This document shows positions 42,301 to 47,155 of a stretch of DNA of 64,000 nucleotides, piece after piece; the first letter of the stretch is position 1; each line of letters starts with the position of its first letter. Under the pieces are notes generated by a model. It saw only the letters and a program-made list of their open reading frames with translations, was not told the DNA's origin and did no database searches. A program made the position numbers and the translations under genes. The stretch lies in NCBI GenBank assembly GCA_021292165.1, contig CM037879.1:247629797-247693796 (forward strand), in the 5' to 3' direction. The stretch comes from Shinisaurus crocodilurus. Lineage: Eukaryota > Chordata > Lepidosauria > Squamata > Shinisauridae.

Positions 42301-43081
42301 AGTGGCTCCCCCAAAGATTAAACTAATCTTTAAGCTGCATGTACAAGAAGGTATTCCTTCTGCCTTAAATGGGCTTACTGCCTTGACATCTGTCGCTTAA
42401 CTGCAAACTATTGATGGTGCTATTAAGTATTTTAACTACAGTTATTTCTTCTTTCAGACAAAGGACTTGACTGACACTTTGAGAGATAGCATGGCATCAT
42501 TGAACAGCCAGTCCATCAACAAACCTAAAGTTCCTTCTTCAAGTAGCTTTTCTTCAGCGGGTATTGGAATGGGGTTTTCATCACCTGTTGAAAACACTAA
42601 GAGAAATGGACTAAATGCTAATACAGGATTTCAGCCTTCTGGATTTGTCATGGGGGTTGGTACCACAAGCCAGAATTTCTTCAGTAATTCTAGTGTCACT
42701 GGAATGGCCAACATGAATATGTTGCCAACATCAAGTATGCCACCTTATAGTCCTATGAGCACTACAGCTGCAGTTTCACAGCCAGCACAGCAAAGCAGGC
42801 CACCAGATATGTCTGCTTTAGATAGTCTATTTGGGCCTCAAAAACCCAAAGTTAGTATGAATCAATTATCGCAACAAAAAACAAACCAGTGGCTTAATCA
42901 ATTTGTACCTCCTCAGGGTACCAACAGTTCTGCTTCAGGAACACAGGTGAATGTAATGGGACAACCTGGCTTTGGCTTGCAGGGAAATCCTTTCTTTAAT
43001 CCTCAAAACTTTACACGACCAACAAACAGCATGACAAGCAGCAGCTCAGCTAGCAATGACTTAAAAGACCTCTTTGGGTAA
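9652..43081 (+). CDS. SCYL2: SCY1-like pseudokinase 2, complete coding region in 17 exons
   Basis: Coding segments: 9652-9828, 14752-14909, 15462-15606, 16691-16840, 17537-17758, 18221-18337, 18779-18904, 19207-19383, 20931-21053, 22745-22858, 26946-27078, 27519-27637, 30440-30540, 32562-32628, 32723-32812, 36889-37008 and 42458-43081. All introns are GT-AG and every phase joins, giving 920 residues (human 929). Residues ~32-330 form a protein-kinase fold lacking catalytic residues: HGNLTPEN replaces HRDLKPEN, GFDF replaces DFG, and VAVF replaces VAIK. Residues ~330-590 match the HEAT/ARM-like part, ~600-710 is charged and coiled-coil-like, and the Ser/Asn/Gln-rich tail has an NPF motif (890-892) and ends DLKDLFG. 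Family knowledge: SCYL2 binds clathrin and adaptors on endosomes and the trans-Golgi and acts in trafficking and neuronal survival. The start ATG matches the conserved MESMLNKLKS N-terminus. Confidence 0.97.
10418..10492. repeat. Short palindromic interspersed repeat (AAGTCCCATTG type)
   Basis: ACTTGGAAATAAGTCCCATTG is followed at once by its inverse (CAATGGGATTTACTCCC), then ATAGGATTGCAGC. The same unit recurs at 10893, 28779, 29460, 35225, 47067 and 54430, which marks it as a very common dispersed element in this genome. Confidence 0.7.
10801..10884 (-). repeat. 5S-rRNA-derived SINE head, minus
   Basis: TCTCCCATCCAAGTAATAAC and CCCTGCTTAGCTTTCC are the inverted C-box and A-box region of a 5S-rRNA-like promoter. 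The head ends in CTTACGCTGG-type sequence in reverse (CCAGCGTAAGCCACAGGCCT). The LINE-like tail is missing. Confidence 0.7.
10893..10968. repeat. Short palindromic interspersed repeat (AAGTCCCATTG type)
   Basis: TTACTTGGAAGTAAGTCCC meets its inverse AGAGCTTACTCCCAGGG. It directly follows the 5S-SINE remnant. Confidence 0.65.
12381..12515. mobile_element. hAT-type hairpin MITE with perfect 8-bp target duplication
   Basis: Ends CAGTGTTCTCCAACC and GGTTGGAGAACACTG are exact complements, and the arms pair over about 62 bases. TTCTAGAG flanks it on both sides (12373-12380 and 12516-12523), the 8-bp duplication expected of hAT transposition. It is nearly identical to 3344-3474. Confidence 0.85.
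12630..13080 (+). repeat. L2/CR1-like LINE fragments, internally deleted
   Basis: Near 12650-12710 one frame reads FLDLSAAFYTINH, a decayed reverse-transcriptase core motif (compare LLDLSAAFDTIDH in the LINE at 39-42 kb). Near 12830-12900 comes the C-terminal and 3'-end region (GGGCCTTCTCAGTTGTGGC), followed by an AT-rich tail. The middle of the polymerase is missing. Confidence 0.6.
13285..13817 (+). repeat. Possible solo LTR of an endogenous retrovirus (borders approximate)
   Basis: The block is unlike its AT-rich flanks: GC-rich 5' half, then CAAAATAAACTTCC as a polyadenylation-signal-like site, a GT-rich stretch, and an end at GGTCCTTCA. A related end, in reverse (TGAAGGACCGCC), opens the block at 29597. 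No viral coding sequence is present. The left border and target duplication were not resolved. Confidence 0.35.
14752..14909 (+). CDS. SCYL2: SCYL2 exon 3
   Basis: Acceptor CTTTTAG, donor CCG|GTAAGT. Residues 60-111 plus two bases of codon 112. Holds the beta-3 strand EVAVFVFDKK, where F64 stands in place of the VAIK lysine, and the helix-C region ending HPRLLTVQHPLEES. Confidence 0.95.
14910..15461. other. SCYL2: SCYL2 intron 3: nothing recognised
   Basis: 552 bases of AT-rich intron with no clear repeat or gene. Confidence 0.7.
15462..15606 (+). CDS. SCYL2: SCYL2 exon 4
   Basis: Acceptor CCTTCTAG, donor CAG|GTATGT. Completes codon 112 and encodes residues 113-160, including the hinge-region CTEPV and the linker YDVETKYGLLQ. 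Confidence 0.95.
15607..16690. other. SCYL2: SCYL2 intron 4: contents
   Basis: Holds a LINE 3' tail (15776-15945). The rest, including 15950-16690, shows nothing recognisable. Confidence 0.65.
15776..15945 (+). repeat. LINE 3' end with (AAAT)n tail
   Basis: GGGAATATGGAGTGGGTTAGG through GGCCAGATGGGCGATTC and then (AAAT)n. It is collinear with the 3' end of the antisense LINE at 38966-42315 and with the copy at 62032-63007. Heavily 5'-truncated. Confidence 0.8.
16691..16840 (+). CDS. SCYL2: SCYL2 exon 5
   Basis: Acceptor CTAACAG, donor GAG|GTAACA. Residues 161-210. Contains the degenerate catalytic loop HGNLTPEN (176-183), lacking the catalytic Asp, and GFDF (196-199) in place of DFG. Both mark this as a pseudokinase. 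Confidence 0.95.
16841..17536. other. SCYL2: SCYL2 intron 5: nothing recognised
   Basis: 696 AT-rich bases; no clear repeat or exon. Confidence 0.7.
17537..17758 (+). CDS. SCYL2: SCYL2 exon 6
   Basis: Acceptor TTCTTGCAG, donor CAG|GTATAT. Residues 211-284, including EYLAPEY (231-237), the APE-equivalent end of the activation segment, and the helix-F region SDMYSLGAIMY. Confidence 0.95.
17759..18220. other. SCYL2: SCYL2 intron 6: nothing recognised
   Basis: 462 bases; no convincing repeat or exon. Confidence 0.65.
18221..18337 (+). CDS. SCYL2: SCYL2 exon 7
   Basis: Acceptor GGTGCAG, donor AAA|GTAAGT. Residues 285-323, the end of the kinase-like lobe with VRPDADQMTK in the place of the kinase RP-T motif. 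Confidence 0.95.
18338..18778. other. SCYL2: SCYL2 intron 7: nothing recognised
   Basis: 441 bases with a T run near 18528-18542; otherwise unremarkable. Confidence 0.7.
18779..18904 (+). CDS. SCYL2: SCYL2 exon 8
   Basis: Acceptor ATTTTTAG, donor AAG|GTTGGC, which is a weak donor. Residues 324-365, linking the kinase-like lobe to the helical repeats (FFKGLPKVLPKLPK). Confidence 0.93.
18905..19206. other. SCYL2: SCYL2 intron 8: nothing recognised
   Basis: 302 bases without visible repeats. Confidence 0.7.
19207..19383 (+). CDS. SCYL2: SCYL2 exon 9
   Basis: Acceptor TCTTTTAG, donor CAG|GTAAGC. Residues 366-424, helical-repeat region containing RVIVQRILPSLTSEF and FVLPNVLLIAEE. Confidence 0.95.
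19925..20220 (+). repeat. L2/CR1-like LINE 3' remnant
   Basis: A frame reads VVPRTWNSLSREVCLAAL, a decayed version of the conserved C-terminal APTLWNSLP region, followed by a T-rich tail region. Only the 3' end is left. Confidence 0.55.
20262..20490 (-). repeat. MIR/CORE-like SINE, minus
   Basis: TTTTATCCTCACAATGATCCTGTAAGGTAGG followed by CTAGCCCTGCGTCACTCAGTGAGCTTC and a tRNA-like inverted head. It has the same layout as the copy at 38572-38805. (Runs quoted here are pieces of one continuous element.). Confidence 0.6.
20931..21053 (+). CDS. SCYL2: SCYL2 exon 10
   Basis: Acceptor GAAAACAG, donor CAG|GTCTGG (weak). Residues 425-465, with ILLIFLQKMDLLLTKTPP and VYRALEAPSIQIQ, part of the HEAT-like solenoid. 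Confidence 0.94.
21054..22744. other. SCYL2: SCYL2 intron 10: contents
   Basis: A short inverted LINE-tail fragment lies near 21140-21215 (ATTTAGGGCAAGCTC). Diverged palindromic MITE-like sequence with TGTGGTTAATC words spans about 21590-21890. Nothing is recognised in 21900-22744. Confidence 0.5.
22745..22858 (+). CDS. SCYL2: SCYL2 exon 11
   Basis: Acceptor ATTTACAG, donor GCT|GTAAGT. Residues 466-503 (ELCLNIIPTFANLIDYPSMK), a HEAT-like helix pair. Confidence 0.95.
22914..23394. mobile_element. Cluster of palindromic GGTTCA-type MITEs
   Basis: CTGATTCACACATAACACTAA opens the stretch and GTTAGTATTATGTGCAAACC closes it as a rough inverse. Inside are GGGTTCACATGTAACAATC and AGTGCAGCTGGGTTCACAC, which are further element ends. 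At least two overlapping or nested copies seem present. Confidence 0.5.
24237..24263. repeat. (GAT)n microsatellite
   Basis: About eight GAT units. Confidence 0.85.
25060..25722 (-). repeat. L2/CR1-like LINE 3' half, minus, decayed
   Basis: Collinear with 39.0-39.6 kb of the full antisense LINE: GGGAAGGGCATTTCACAGA (the WNSLP region inverted), GGTCAGCACCAACACTTTGAA and TTCTGTACTAACTGAAG. It has many substitutions, so it is an old copy. Confidence 0.7.
25725..25869. mobile_element. Palindromic MITE with complementary 25-bp ends
   Basis: Left CTGGTTCACATGGCACGACA then ACCCATCG; right CGATGGGTTATCGTGTCATC then TGAACCCA. The ends pair with a few mismatches. It has the same end type as 36601-36841 and 58456-58571. 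Confidence 0.65.
25995..26400. mobile_element. Large foldback element, about 95-base arms
   Basis: Left arm 26010-26112 (ATTCCCTGGC...CCTCAAAAATGCACAATTGG...CTTTTGCAAGTGCGCTC) pairs with right arm 26288-26380 (GAGTGCACTTGCAAAAG...CAATTGCACATTTTTGAGG...ATCCAGGGAA). A shorter pair (CAATTTCCTTGTA and TACAAGGAAATTG) lies in the loop. No coding region is seen. Confidence 0.65.
26946..27078 (+). CDS. SCYL2: SCYL2 exon 12
   Basis: Acceptor TTTATTAG, donor TAG|GTAACA. Residues 504-547 plus one base of Gly548 (VRVNSLVCLGKILEYLDKW, then FVLDDILPFLQQIPSKEP), the last well-conserved HEAT-like block. Confidence 0.95.
27079..27518. other. SCYL2: SCYL2 intron 12: nothing recognised
   Basis: 440 AT-rich bases with no visible repeat. 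Confidence 0.7.
27519..27637 (+). CDS. SCYL2: SCYL2 exon 13
   Basis: Acceptor CATAACAG, donor CAG|GTAGGA. Completes Gly548 and encodes residues 549-587 (IYKCTFSHKKLGITKEQLAG to NNLNLNQ). Confidence 0.95.
28169..28400. mobile_element. Tigger/pogo-like MITE
   Basis: CAGGTAGTCCCCAGGTTACG at the left and AGCCTGGGGACTGCCTG at the right are inverted. TA precedes the left end and the interior has the ACTTACGAAC-type words common to these elements. 232 bases, non-coding. Confidence 0.75.
28779..28850. repeat. Short palindromic interspersed repeat (AAGTCCCATTG type)
   Basis: GTAATCCTATATACATTTAC followed by TGGGAGTAAGTTCCATTGAA. The right half is degraded. Confidence 0.6.
28899..28976 (-). repeat. 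Tail of 5S-type SINE, minus
   Basis: TTCATAGATTATAGAGTTAG then GGGCCTACAAGGCCATCAAA, matching the inverted tail of the SINE at 61236-61410; the 5S head is absent. Confidence 0.65.
29460..29542. repeat. Short palindromic interspersed repeat (AAGTCCCATTG type)
   Basis: GACTTACTTGGGAGTAAGTC meets its inverse CAGTGGGACTTACTTCTGAG; one of the best-preserved copies in the window. Confidence 0.75.
29597..30300 (-). repeat. Possible solo LTR, minus orientation (right border uncertain)
   Basis: Opens TGAAGGACCGCCACCGGTCC, the inverse of the end of the candidate LTR at 13285-13817. It then carries an inverted polyadenylation-like region (TTGTTTATAACACG). The stretch is GC-rich compared with the intron. 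No viral coding region is visible. Confidence 0.3.
30440..30540 (+). CDS. SCYL2: SCYL2 exon 14
   Basis: Acceptor CTTTTCTAG, donor AA|GTAAGT. Residues 588-620 plus two bases of Lys621 (FNSFISVIKEML, then LEAEHKTKLEQIHIMQEQQ), a charged helical, coiled-coil-like segment. Confidence 0.95.
30840..31000 (-). repeat. MIR-like SINE remnant, minus
   Basis: CCTCACAACAACTGTGTGGG and GGTAGGTTAGCTGACAGAC resemble the inverted core of the SINE at 38572-38805. Heavily decayed. Confidence 0.45.
31231..31640. mobile_element. Foldback element family K, copy 2
   Basis: GGGTGCCCATAACCCTCCG near the start and GGCCATAGGATTGTTCCC at the end. It shares the internal GAGGAGAGGCTTAGGCACTG with copy 1. Confidence 0.65.
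31834..32103. mobile_element. MITE-like stretch with GTGAAATCC / GAATCCACC ends
   Basis: The ends are loosely inverted and internal pieces pair (GCCAGTGGTGTTC against CATGCCAGTGGTAG by shared words). Similar in style to 8624-8932. Weak support. Confidence 0.35.
32562..32628 (+). CDS. SCYL2: SCYL2 exon 15
   Basis: Acceptor TGATACAG, donor CAG|GTAAGA. Completes Lys621 and encodes residues 622-643 (SLDITNQMSIPEETKANSTG). This linker is less conserved than the solenoid. Confidence 0.93.
32723..32812 (+). CDS. SCYL2: SCYL2 exon 16
   Basis: Separated from exon 15 by an intron of only 94 bases. Acceptor TTCAAACAG, donor AAG|GTGAGC. Residues 644-673 (IDKVFTSLGTDIL onward), the most divergent coding exon against human. 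The donor is followed within a few bases by a CR1 LINE. Confidence 0.92.
32819..33178 (+). mobile_element. CR1 LINE 3' end, 5'-truncated
   Basis: One frame reads NNKHFFTQHIVKLWNSLPQD, the conserved C-terminal end of CR1-type polymerase. It is followed by the 3' UTR with GGACTAGGCGGACCCTTGG and the end TTCCTCATCTGTTCTTAAG. It begins about 6 bases inside the intron after the exon 16 donor. Confidence 0.8.
33805..34720. repeat. Degenerate repeats with GGCCCTGCTTCC core
   Basis: The phrase (A/G)TGGCCCT(A/G)C(T/C)TCC...CTCCCTCT...CCTGATG(G/A)AAT recurs near 33820, 33950 and 34675. It is interspersed with TTGATGGCA(G/T)TTG and CTTCTCCCTCAC phrases. The same phrase appears at 59425-59640 in another gene. 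Confidence 0.45.
35225..35322. repeat. Short palindromic interspersed repeat (AAGTCCCATTG type)
   Basis: CACTGACTTCAATGGGAATTAC with GCATAGAATTGCAGGC at the end; degraded copy. Confidence 0.5.
35430..35640 (+). repeat. tRNA-derived SINE, plus
   Basis: GGTAGAGCGTATGCTTTGCA in the tRNA-like head, GAGACCCTGGAGAGGGGCTG in the body and TATAAGATGGTTTCCTATGT at the end. The first part of the head is degraded. Confidence 0.7.
36319..36361. repeat. (AC)n microsatellite, about 21 units
   Basis: Uninterrupted CA run, likely polymorphic. Confidence 0.95.
36601..36841. mobile_element. Palindromic MITE close to the exon 17 acceptor
   Basis: Starts CCTGGTTTGCACAACATGAT and ends ATGTCATGCGAACCAG. The termini pair over about 25 bases and CAACCC/GGGTTG-type words repeat inside. 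It ends 47 bases before exon 17, so it borders the likely branch-point region. Confidence 0.65.
36889..37008 (+). CDS. SCYL2: SCYL2 exon 17
   Basis: Acceptor TCTTTTGCAG, donor CAG|GTATGG. Residues 674-713: SLTLEEKQKLAKEQEQAQKL, a strongly charged helical segment, then a Pro/Gln-rich linker. Confidence 0.95.
37285..37520 (-). repeat. Old LINE fragment, minus (first half)
   Basis: CTAACCTCACAAGGCAGGTG and CCATATAGGGTTCTAAATAT, then AGTGCCAGCGCTTTGAA, correspond to 39.25-39.42 kb of the full LINE. Probably continuous in origin with 38157-38510. Confidence 0.55.
37549..37674. mobile_element. Palindromic MITE with GGGTTGAATCCAGAC ends
   Basis: GGGTTGAATCCAGACTAAG pairs with CTTGTCTGGATCCAACCC. 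TGCATTGAAATCAATGCAG forms an internal hairpin. Confidence 0.65.
37689..38148. mobile_element. Foldback element family K, copy 3
   Basis: CACAGTCCTATGGGGGTGCC at the left and GGCCATAGGATTGCGCTG at the right are inverted. Internally it shares TTAGACGGCCAATTTTGGCTG and CATCTTGGCGGTGCTGGTC with copy 4 at 61 kb. The best complete copy. Confidence 0.7.
38157..38510 (-). repeat. Old LINE fragment, minus (second half)
   Basis: GAATTGAAGTAGTCTACTTTG and GGTTACCAGAGCACAGAAAAC correspond to the GCATTACAGTAGTCTAGG region of the full LINE near 39560. Decayed. Confidence 0.5.
38572..38805 (-). repeat. MIR/CORE-like SINE, minus, well preserved
   Basis: TTATATCCCGTCTTTTTTCC, CATTTTATCCTCACAACAAC, then GTCACCCAGTGAGCTTCATG and CACTCTAACCACTACACAG. 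Read in reverse, this is a tRNA-like head, a conserved core and a LINE-like tail with AATAAATAA. The same element is at 58320-58450. Confidence 0.7.
39114..40946 (-). CDS. LINE reverse transcriptase region (610 codons open)
   Basis: Non-LTR reverse transcriptase copying element RNA at a nicked target. Motifs in order: LLKKPSLDPQDLNNFRPVSN, GFRSGHGTETALV, LLDLSAAFDTIDH (first catalytic Asp region), GVPQGSILSPMLFNIYL, QYADDTQLYL (catalytic YADD) and SLGVILDSQL. The C-terminal part ends in the APTLWNSLPSDLRHAPS-type region shared with CR1 and L2. The frame is open over its full length with all catalytic residues. The listed ATG is not necessarily the true start: the same frame continues upstream across one TGA into the endonuclease linker. 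Transposon gene, not a host gene. Confidence 0.85.
   Translation of the reverse strand: MAVKAAKKNFYAASIASAECCPRRLFQVVRSLVGPVAPDPLEQSKASCEALAKHFADKIDRIRSGISYVVDTGSEREEGNGRPVLWDRFRLLPSDEVDKVLSSVRLTTCLLDPCPSWLIMSCRERLGEGIKAVVNASLEEGVMPSALKEAVIRPLLKKPSLDPQDLNNFRPVSNLPFLGKVIERVVGAQLKAHLDEADYLDPCQSGFRSGHGTETALVALVDDMRRALDRGECSFLVLLDLSAAFDTIDHGILLDRLEGLGLGGTVLQWFRSFLSGRYQRVVLGEEASDPRLLTCGVPQGSILSPMLFNIYLKPLGAIIRRFGVQCHQYADDTQLYLCFKFSPRLAVETLSKCLESVAGWMGRNMLKLNPDKTEVLLVGDKGRLGNVDLVLNGVHLPLKDQVHSLGVILDSQLSMEAQVAAVSRAALYQLHLIRQLRPYLPNHLLPSVVHALVSSRLDYCNALYVGLPLKTVQKLQLVQNAAARLIKGSCRRDHITPVLNELHWLPVACRAEFKVLVLTFKTLHGSGPAYLKERLQQHQVGRSTRSATDGLLLIPSARAARLVGTRKRAFSVAAPTLWNSLPSDLRHAPSVMSFRPALKTWLFRREYGVG
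41010..41510 (-). pseudogene. LINE endonuclease, C-terminal part, in a shifted frame
   Basis: Continues the apurinic-type endonuclease: [20 protein letters not shown] and [13 protein letters not shown], the conserved SDH end of the domain. It then runs into an Arg-rich linker (RALKQEVRRLER) and stops at TGA. Comparison with the intact reading in the copy at 62092-62802 shows that this part belongs to the same protein as 41510-42120 but is displaced by a 4-base insertion. Confidence 0.8.
41510..42120 (-). pseudogene. LINE endonuclease, N-terminal part
   Basis: Reads [20 protein letters not shown], then ACVTETWLDE (catalytic Glu region) and LLVYRPPRCTTDFL, ending at LVVLGDF (catalytic Asp region). 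After that point the frame is lost, and the remaining codons to about 41362 are out-of-frame reading. An APE-type endonuclease nicks target DNA to prime reverse transcription. Confidence 0.8.
42458..43081 (+). CDS. SCYL2: SCYL2 exon 18, terminal coding exon
   Basis: Acceptor TTCTTTCAG; stop TAA at 43079-43081. Residues 714-920: a Ser/Thr/Asn/Gln/Met-rich disordered tail with SALDSLFGPQKPKVSMNQLS, NQWLNQFVPPQG and GNPFFNPQNF (NPF at 890-892, a typical EH-domain ligand). It ends SSASNDLKDLFG, identical in outline to human. Such motifs fit the known clathrin and adaptor binding of the SCYL2 tail. Confidence 0.97.
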   Translation, partial: TKDLTDTLRDSMASLNSQSINKPKVPSSSSFSSAGIGMGFSSPVENTKRNGLNANTGFQPSGFVMGVGTTSQNFFSNSSVTGMANMNMLPTSSMPPYSPMSTTAAVSQPAQQSRPPDMSALDSLFGPQKPKVSMNQLSQQKTNQWLNQFVPPQGTNSSASGTQVNVMGQPGFGLQGNPFFNPQNFTRPTNSMTSSSSASNDLKDLFG

Positions 43082-43664
43082 TCCTTTAATTGTGAGCAAA
43101 CTGATTTAATATCTCTTTAAATCTGGTAAAAAGCTGATTTGAGGAAACTTCATCTAACAAAATGGGCAAAAGAAAAGCTGTTTCCAGGATGACTTAGTAA
43201 TACACTTTATTTGCCCGTGCATTTAATTTCCTTAGGCGCTGAGTAGTCCCTGTCCCCTAACTTTACGGTTTTGAGGTCAAGTTGTATCAATCCGGGTACC
43301 CAGAGTTATGAAAAACTAGAAACTGCATACTTTGCAACTTCAGGAATTTGTCTTCTGACTGCAATGTACTTCTACAGATGAACATCTTGCAAATAAACAT
43401 AAGCAGATAGGTTGTAATTGCTGATAAGCTGTTGGATTCACCAAATACACAAGTCTTCAAGCTTGTTCTAAAGTCTTGTCTCTTGTTGATTTTGTATTGC
43501 CTGAATTGGTATATTGAATATAAATACATCTTGGTATAGGATGGCTTTTAGTTGGATGCATGTATTAATATGGAACTTCCTATAAAGAGATGAAATTAAA
43601 TATATTGATTAAAGGACCAGTACAAGATGGTTCACCTTGTATGTAGTAGTCTCCATCAGTAGAA

Positions 43665-43670
43665 AATAAA
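43665..43670 (+). terminator. SCYL2: Candidate proximal polyadenylation signal
   Basis: AATAAA about 585 bases after the SCYL2 stop; a second AATAAA follows near 43834. Either could give a short 3' UTR. Confidence 0.35.
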
Positions 43671-46600
43671 GTATATTGAAAGGGAATGGTATTCTTGCAG
43701 TAGAGGTGAGCTCTTTCTTACTGAAAAATACTGCTAAGATGGCCATACTACATAACTGTTAATAAGGCCAAAATATCTGTCCATACAACAGAAGCCACAT
43801 TGTTGGCAAGGTGATTTTGAAGTCCTGTCTAAAAATAAAGTGACTTAAATCATGCTTATGTTTACATTTGACATCAAGTCCCTTAAATAATGCAAGTGCA
43901 AATTAATGAACAGAAATCTGTTTCAGATAATCCTAAAAGCAAAGTTGATCACCTTAGAATTTAGAAGTTACGCATATCACACTGAAGTTTTGGCTTACTA
44001 GTATGGAAATAGTTGGAACAACTACTTAAAGCCTCTGGCTACTTCTGAGACAAAAGTAGGAGTTTGCCATTCCACTGATATATACTTGTTATGGATTCAG
44101 ATTTGATTGCAGTTGATAGATGGCAATGGATACATTCTAAAGCAAGAAGATGGAGCAATCAGAAAGATAGGTTGTTTATTTTAGGCCAAACCAAAGTCCT
44201 CTGAAAGACTAATATAAACTTTTCTAAGATCAGGTTTGGAATGAACAACCATTTTGCATCTCCCTTGAAGTAGTGTTCCAAATCTAAAAGTTTCTCCTGA
44301 ACAAGAAGCAGCAATGTATTCTTATTATGAGAGGAATATTCAACTTCCTCTATCACTATCTTGTCAGCTATTTCTACTGGGTGTTAGCTATTTCTTTCCT
44401 ATGAATTTTGGGACATTTCTTATATAATGCTTTGGACAATAGCTGGCTATTTTGTGAAGGAAAGAGTTACCCTTTTTTATAGAATGCCTACACACTTTAT
44501 TTTTCAAAGCCTTTCACTGATTAAATTGTTTCCATTTGCTGCTTAAGAAACCAAAGGGCCTTATGCTGTAAATGTGAGTTGTATTTTGTTAAATTATATT
44601 TCCAATTTTTAGCAGTAATACTGTTAAATGTATCTTAAGAACTTTGTATAGCTGCTGCCTTAGTACTTTTTATTTTGTATCTCTGGGACCAGTGATAAAA
44701 TGGTGTGGGTGTGTTTTTAAGAACAAACACTTGTGTTATTTATGTACTATTGATACTCTCACTGAAGAATGTTTAATTAGCTACATAGTATTGTAAAATG
44801 ATGACTATTAAATGTGTTAGGTGTACATGTAGCTCCTTGTATGGTCTCCAGGTTTCTTAAAACTCACATTTCACATGAATGGCTTAGAACAGTTTCCCCA
44901 ATGTTAAGCTTAAAAACAACAAAGACAAATGAAGTACTGAAGACAGAATTTTCCTAACAAGCTTCTATAATAAAAACCAGGACCGTATTATAATATCTCA
45001 TTCTCACAAATGAACCAAAATAGCCTGTGTAAGTTACTAACACTTTTGGTAATGGTTTGTAGACTTTCAGATTTCATTTGAGCCTGTCATAAAAACAGGC
45101 AGAAAGGGGTTTTGTTTAGAATCACCCTTGTCAATACCAATAATGTACTTCAGTGCTACATCATTAGAGACTGACCTTACAGAGCTTTGATCCTAACTGA
45201 GACAATGATAGCCTACAATGAAATTTGATTTGATCTAAGGCTGTAAGCAGAAAATACCCTTTAATGGGGAAATGTCTTCTTGCCCGATCAGCCAAAAGTT
45301 TGTGAAGTACCTTGGTGCATGGCTAATGTCTATTATAACATCTAATTGTCATAATAAGTTGTTATAATAAGCAATAAGTCTTTGCTGCTTATAACAGTGT
45401 AGTGACTAGTTCTGAAACCAGTGAAGAAGAAATTTATTCATTAAATGTAACGTGAACAGTTCTCTGCTTGCTAAAATTGATTCCTCCCAAGATAGTAAAG
45501 GATCCGGATTTTAAATTATGTAAATTTGTGGAGTACGGAAGTGCAAGGCTTCACTGATCTGCTGGCAGAAATGTTTTTTCAACTTCTCCAGCTTCAATGA
45601 AATTGTCAAGTCCTCAGGCAGAAGTTGTATATTTAAACTGGCTCAGACATGTTGAAAGTGGATCCCTGTAGAGCTTATGAAAATCTCTCTGACCTGTAAA
45701 CGCATATAGCTGCTTTTATAGCAAATGATTTTTTCATTTCAGTAAGCCAAACAAAGGAACTGCTAAGGGCTCAATGGGATGCTTGGAAAATGTTAGACAT
45801 CTGCATTGACACCTTTTCATTATGACTGGAAATTTACACTGATATTTCAGCACCTTTAGGACTCTTGACCTAAAGGTGTCACTAGCACAAGTGTGATGGT
45901 TGAAAAGACATTTAGGGTGAAGGAGGATGAAAGGCTCGATGTAAGTGCTTGACAGTAAATACATTTCTGGTTTAGTGTACACATTCTGAATTCTCATATC
46001 TTCTTGAAGGATGGTTTTAAATAGTGAAAGTAAACTATAACTCCCCCATTTTAGCTTCTCAGATTTCTCAGATTAAGAATACAAAAATTCTTAAGCGATT
46101 TGAAAAAGATGAGAGGGTTTTTAAAAAAAATCTGCAAGTTTTCCCTCTTTCCATTAAACAGGTATCAAGTCCTATTTACTCAGCATGAGCTGAAATTTAA
46201 CCAAGGTGTTTGAAATGGGCCATTGAATCCCTAATCCTAAAAAAGAGCATGAGCAGTGTGGTCTCTTGGCTATGTAATTATGCAGGTGGAACAGGCAGTA
46301 AGAGCGAAGGCTTAATTGCTATAGTTGTTTTTTCTCCAAGAGGGGGAGAGGCCACTTTTCTCTATCTGGAAGACCAGTAATCTCCATGCCTCAGATGGGA
46401 GCAGCCCCACCCAAAGGAGGTTGAGACTGAGAGTAGCATCATTTAAGGAAAGACACGTTTTATAATTCAGTCATTTTCATGACTTCCTCATATTAAAATT
46501 ATTAAATATAAGATATTCCTCCTTGTGGCTATTTTCTGAATTTAGATGGGGTTCTGCAGTTCAAAGTTTTAAAAATATAACAATATGAGCTATAGCTTGA

Positions 46601-47066
46601 AATCTGGCTGTAAAGCAATAATACGGTATATGGGTATTTTAAATGGACAAGCAGGTATTGGTGAAATTCAGACATGCTAATATTTCAGTAGCATTGGAAT
46701 CTGCTTTTGTCATTCTTTCAATTATATCTAGTATATTGGTTCTCATTATAGTAAAACAAAACTGGCAATGTTATCATTTGTATATTACTGAATGTTAATA
46801 TTTGATTTATTTCAGTGAGAGTGTCAGTTTGTGATGATTGGCTTACTGATTTCCATGGGTACCGGTATATTTCACAGGGAAAAAATGTATTTGTATTTTA
46901 CATCAGTCTAACCAGCATTAAGTGGGTATATCATTCTAAAGTAAACAACTGTTTTCCCACTCCTGATGATGTTTTTCAAAATCGATTTTTTGTGGATATT
47001 TTCTGAATTTAGATTAGTTTGTGGAGTTCAAAGTTTTAAAAAATGCAGTCTTCAAAAATGCAGTTG

Positions 47067-47155
47067 GGCTGCAATCCTATACACATGTACACGTGAATAA
47101 GTCCCATCAAACTCGGTAGGACTTCTGAGTAGATGTATAAGATTGCACTGTTACT
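47067..47155. repeat. Short palindromic interspersed repeat (AAGTCCCATTG type)
   Basis: GGGCTGCAATCCTATACACA, then AATAAGTCCCATCAAAC with its inverse and ATAAGATTGCACTG. The only clear transposon within the presumed 3' UTR. Confidence 0.7.

Larger units (their letters stand above)
38966..42315 (-). mobile_element. Nearly intact LINE (L2/CR1 group), antisense to SCYL2
   Basis: Minus-strand order: GC-rich 5' region (about 42315-42120), endonuclease, reverse transcriptase, short 3' UTR and an (AAAT)n tail, seen on the plus strand as (TTTA)n at 38966-38995. It belongs with the CR1/L2 branch by its SNLPFLGKVIERVV and LLDLSAAFDTIDH phrases. Two lesions are visible: a 4-base insertion near 41515-41520 shifts frame inside the endonuclease, and one TGA (about 41010) precedes the polymerase frame. 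Copy 62032-63007 is the same family. The 5' border and target duplication were not resolved. Confidence 0.85.
37009..42457. other. SCYL2: SCYL2 intron 17: contents
   Basis: Dominated by transposons: two halves of an older antisense LINE (37285-37520, 38157-38510) separated by two MITEs (37549-37674, 37689-38148), a MIR-like SINE (38572-38805) and a nearly intact antisense LINE (38966-about 42315). The last 140 bases before exon 18 look unique. Confidence 0.7.
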
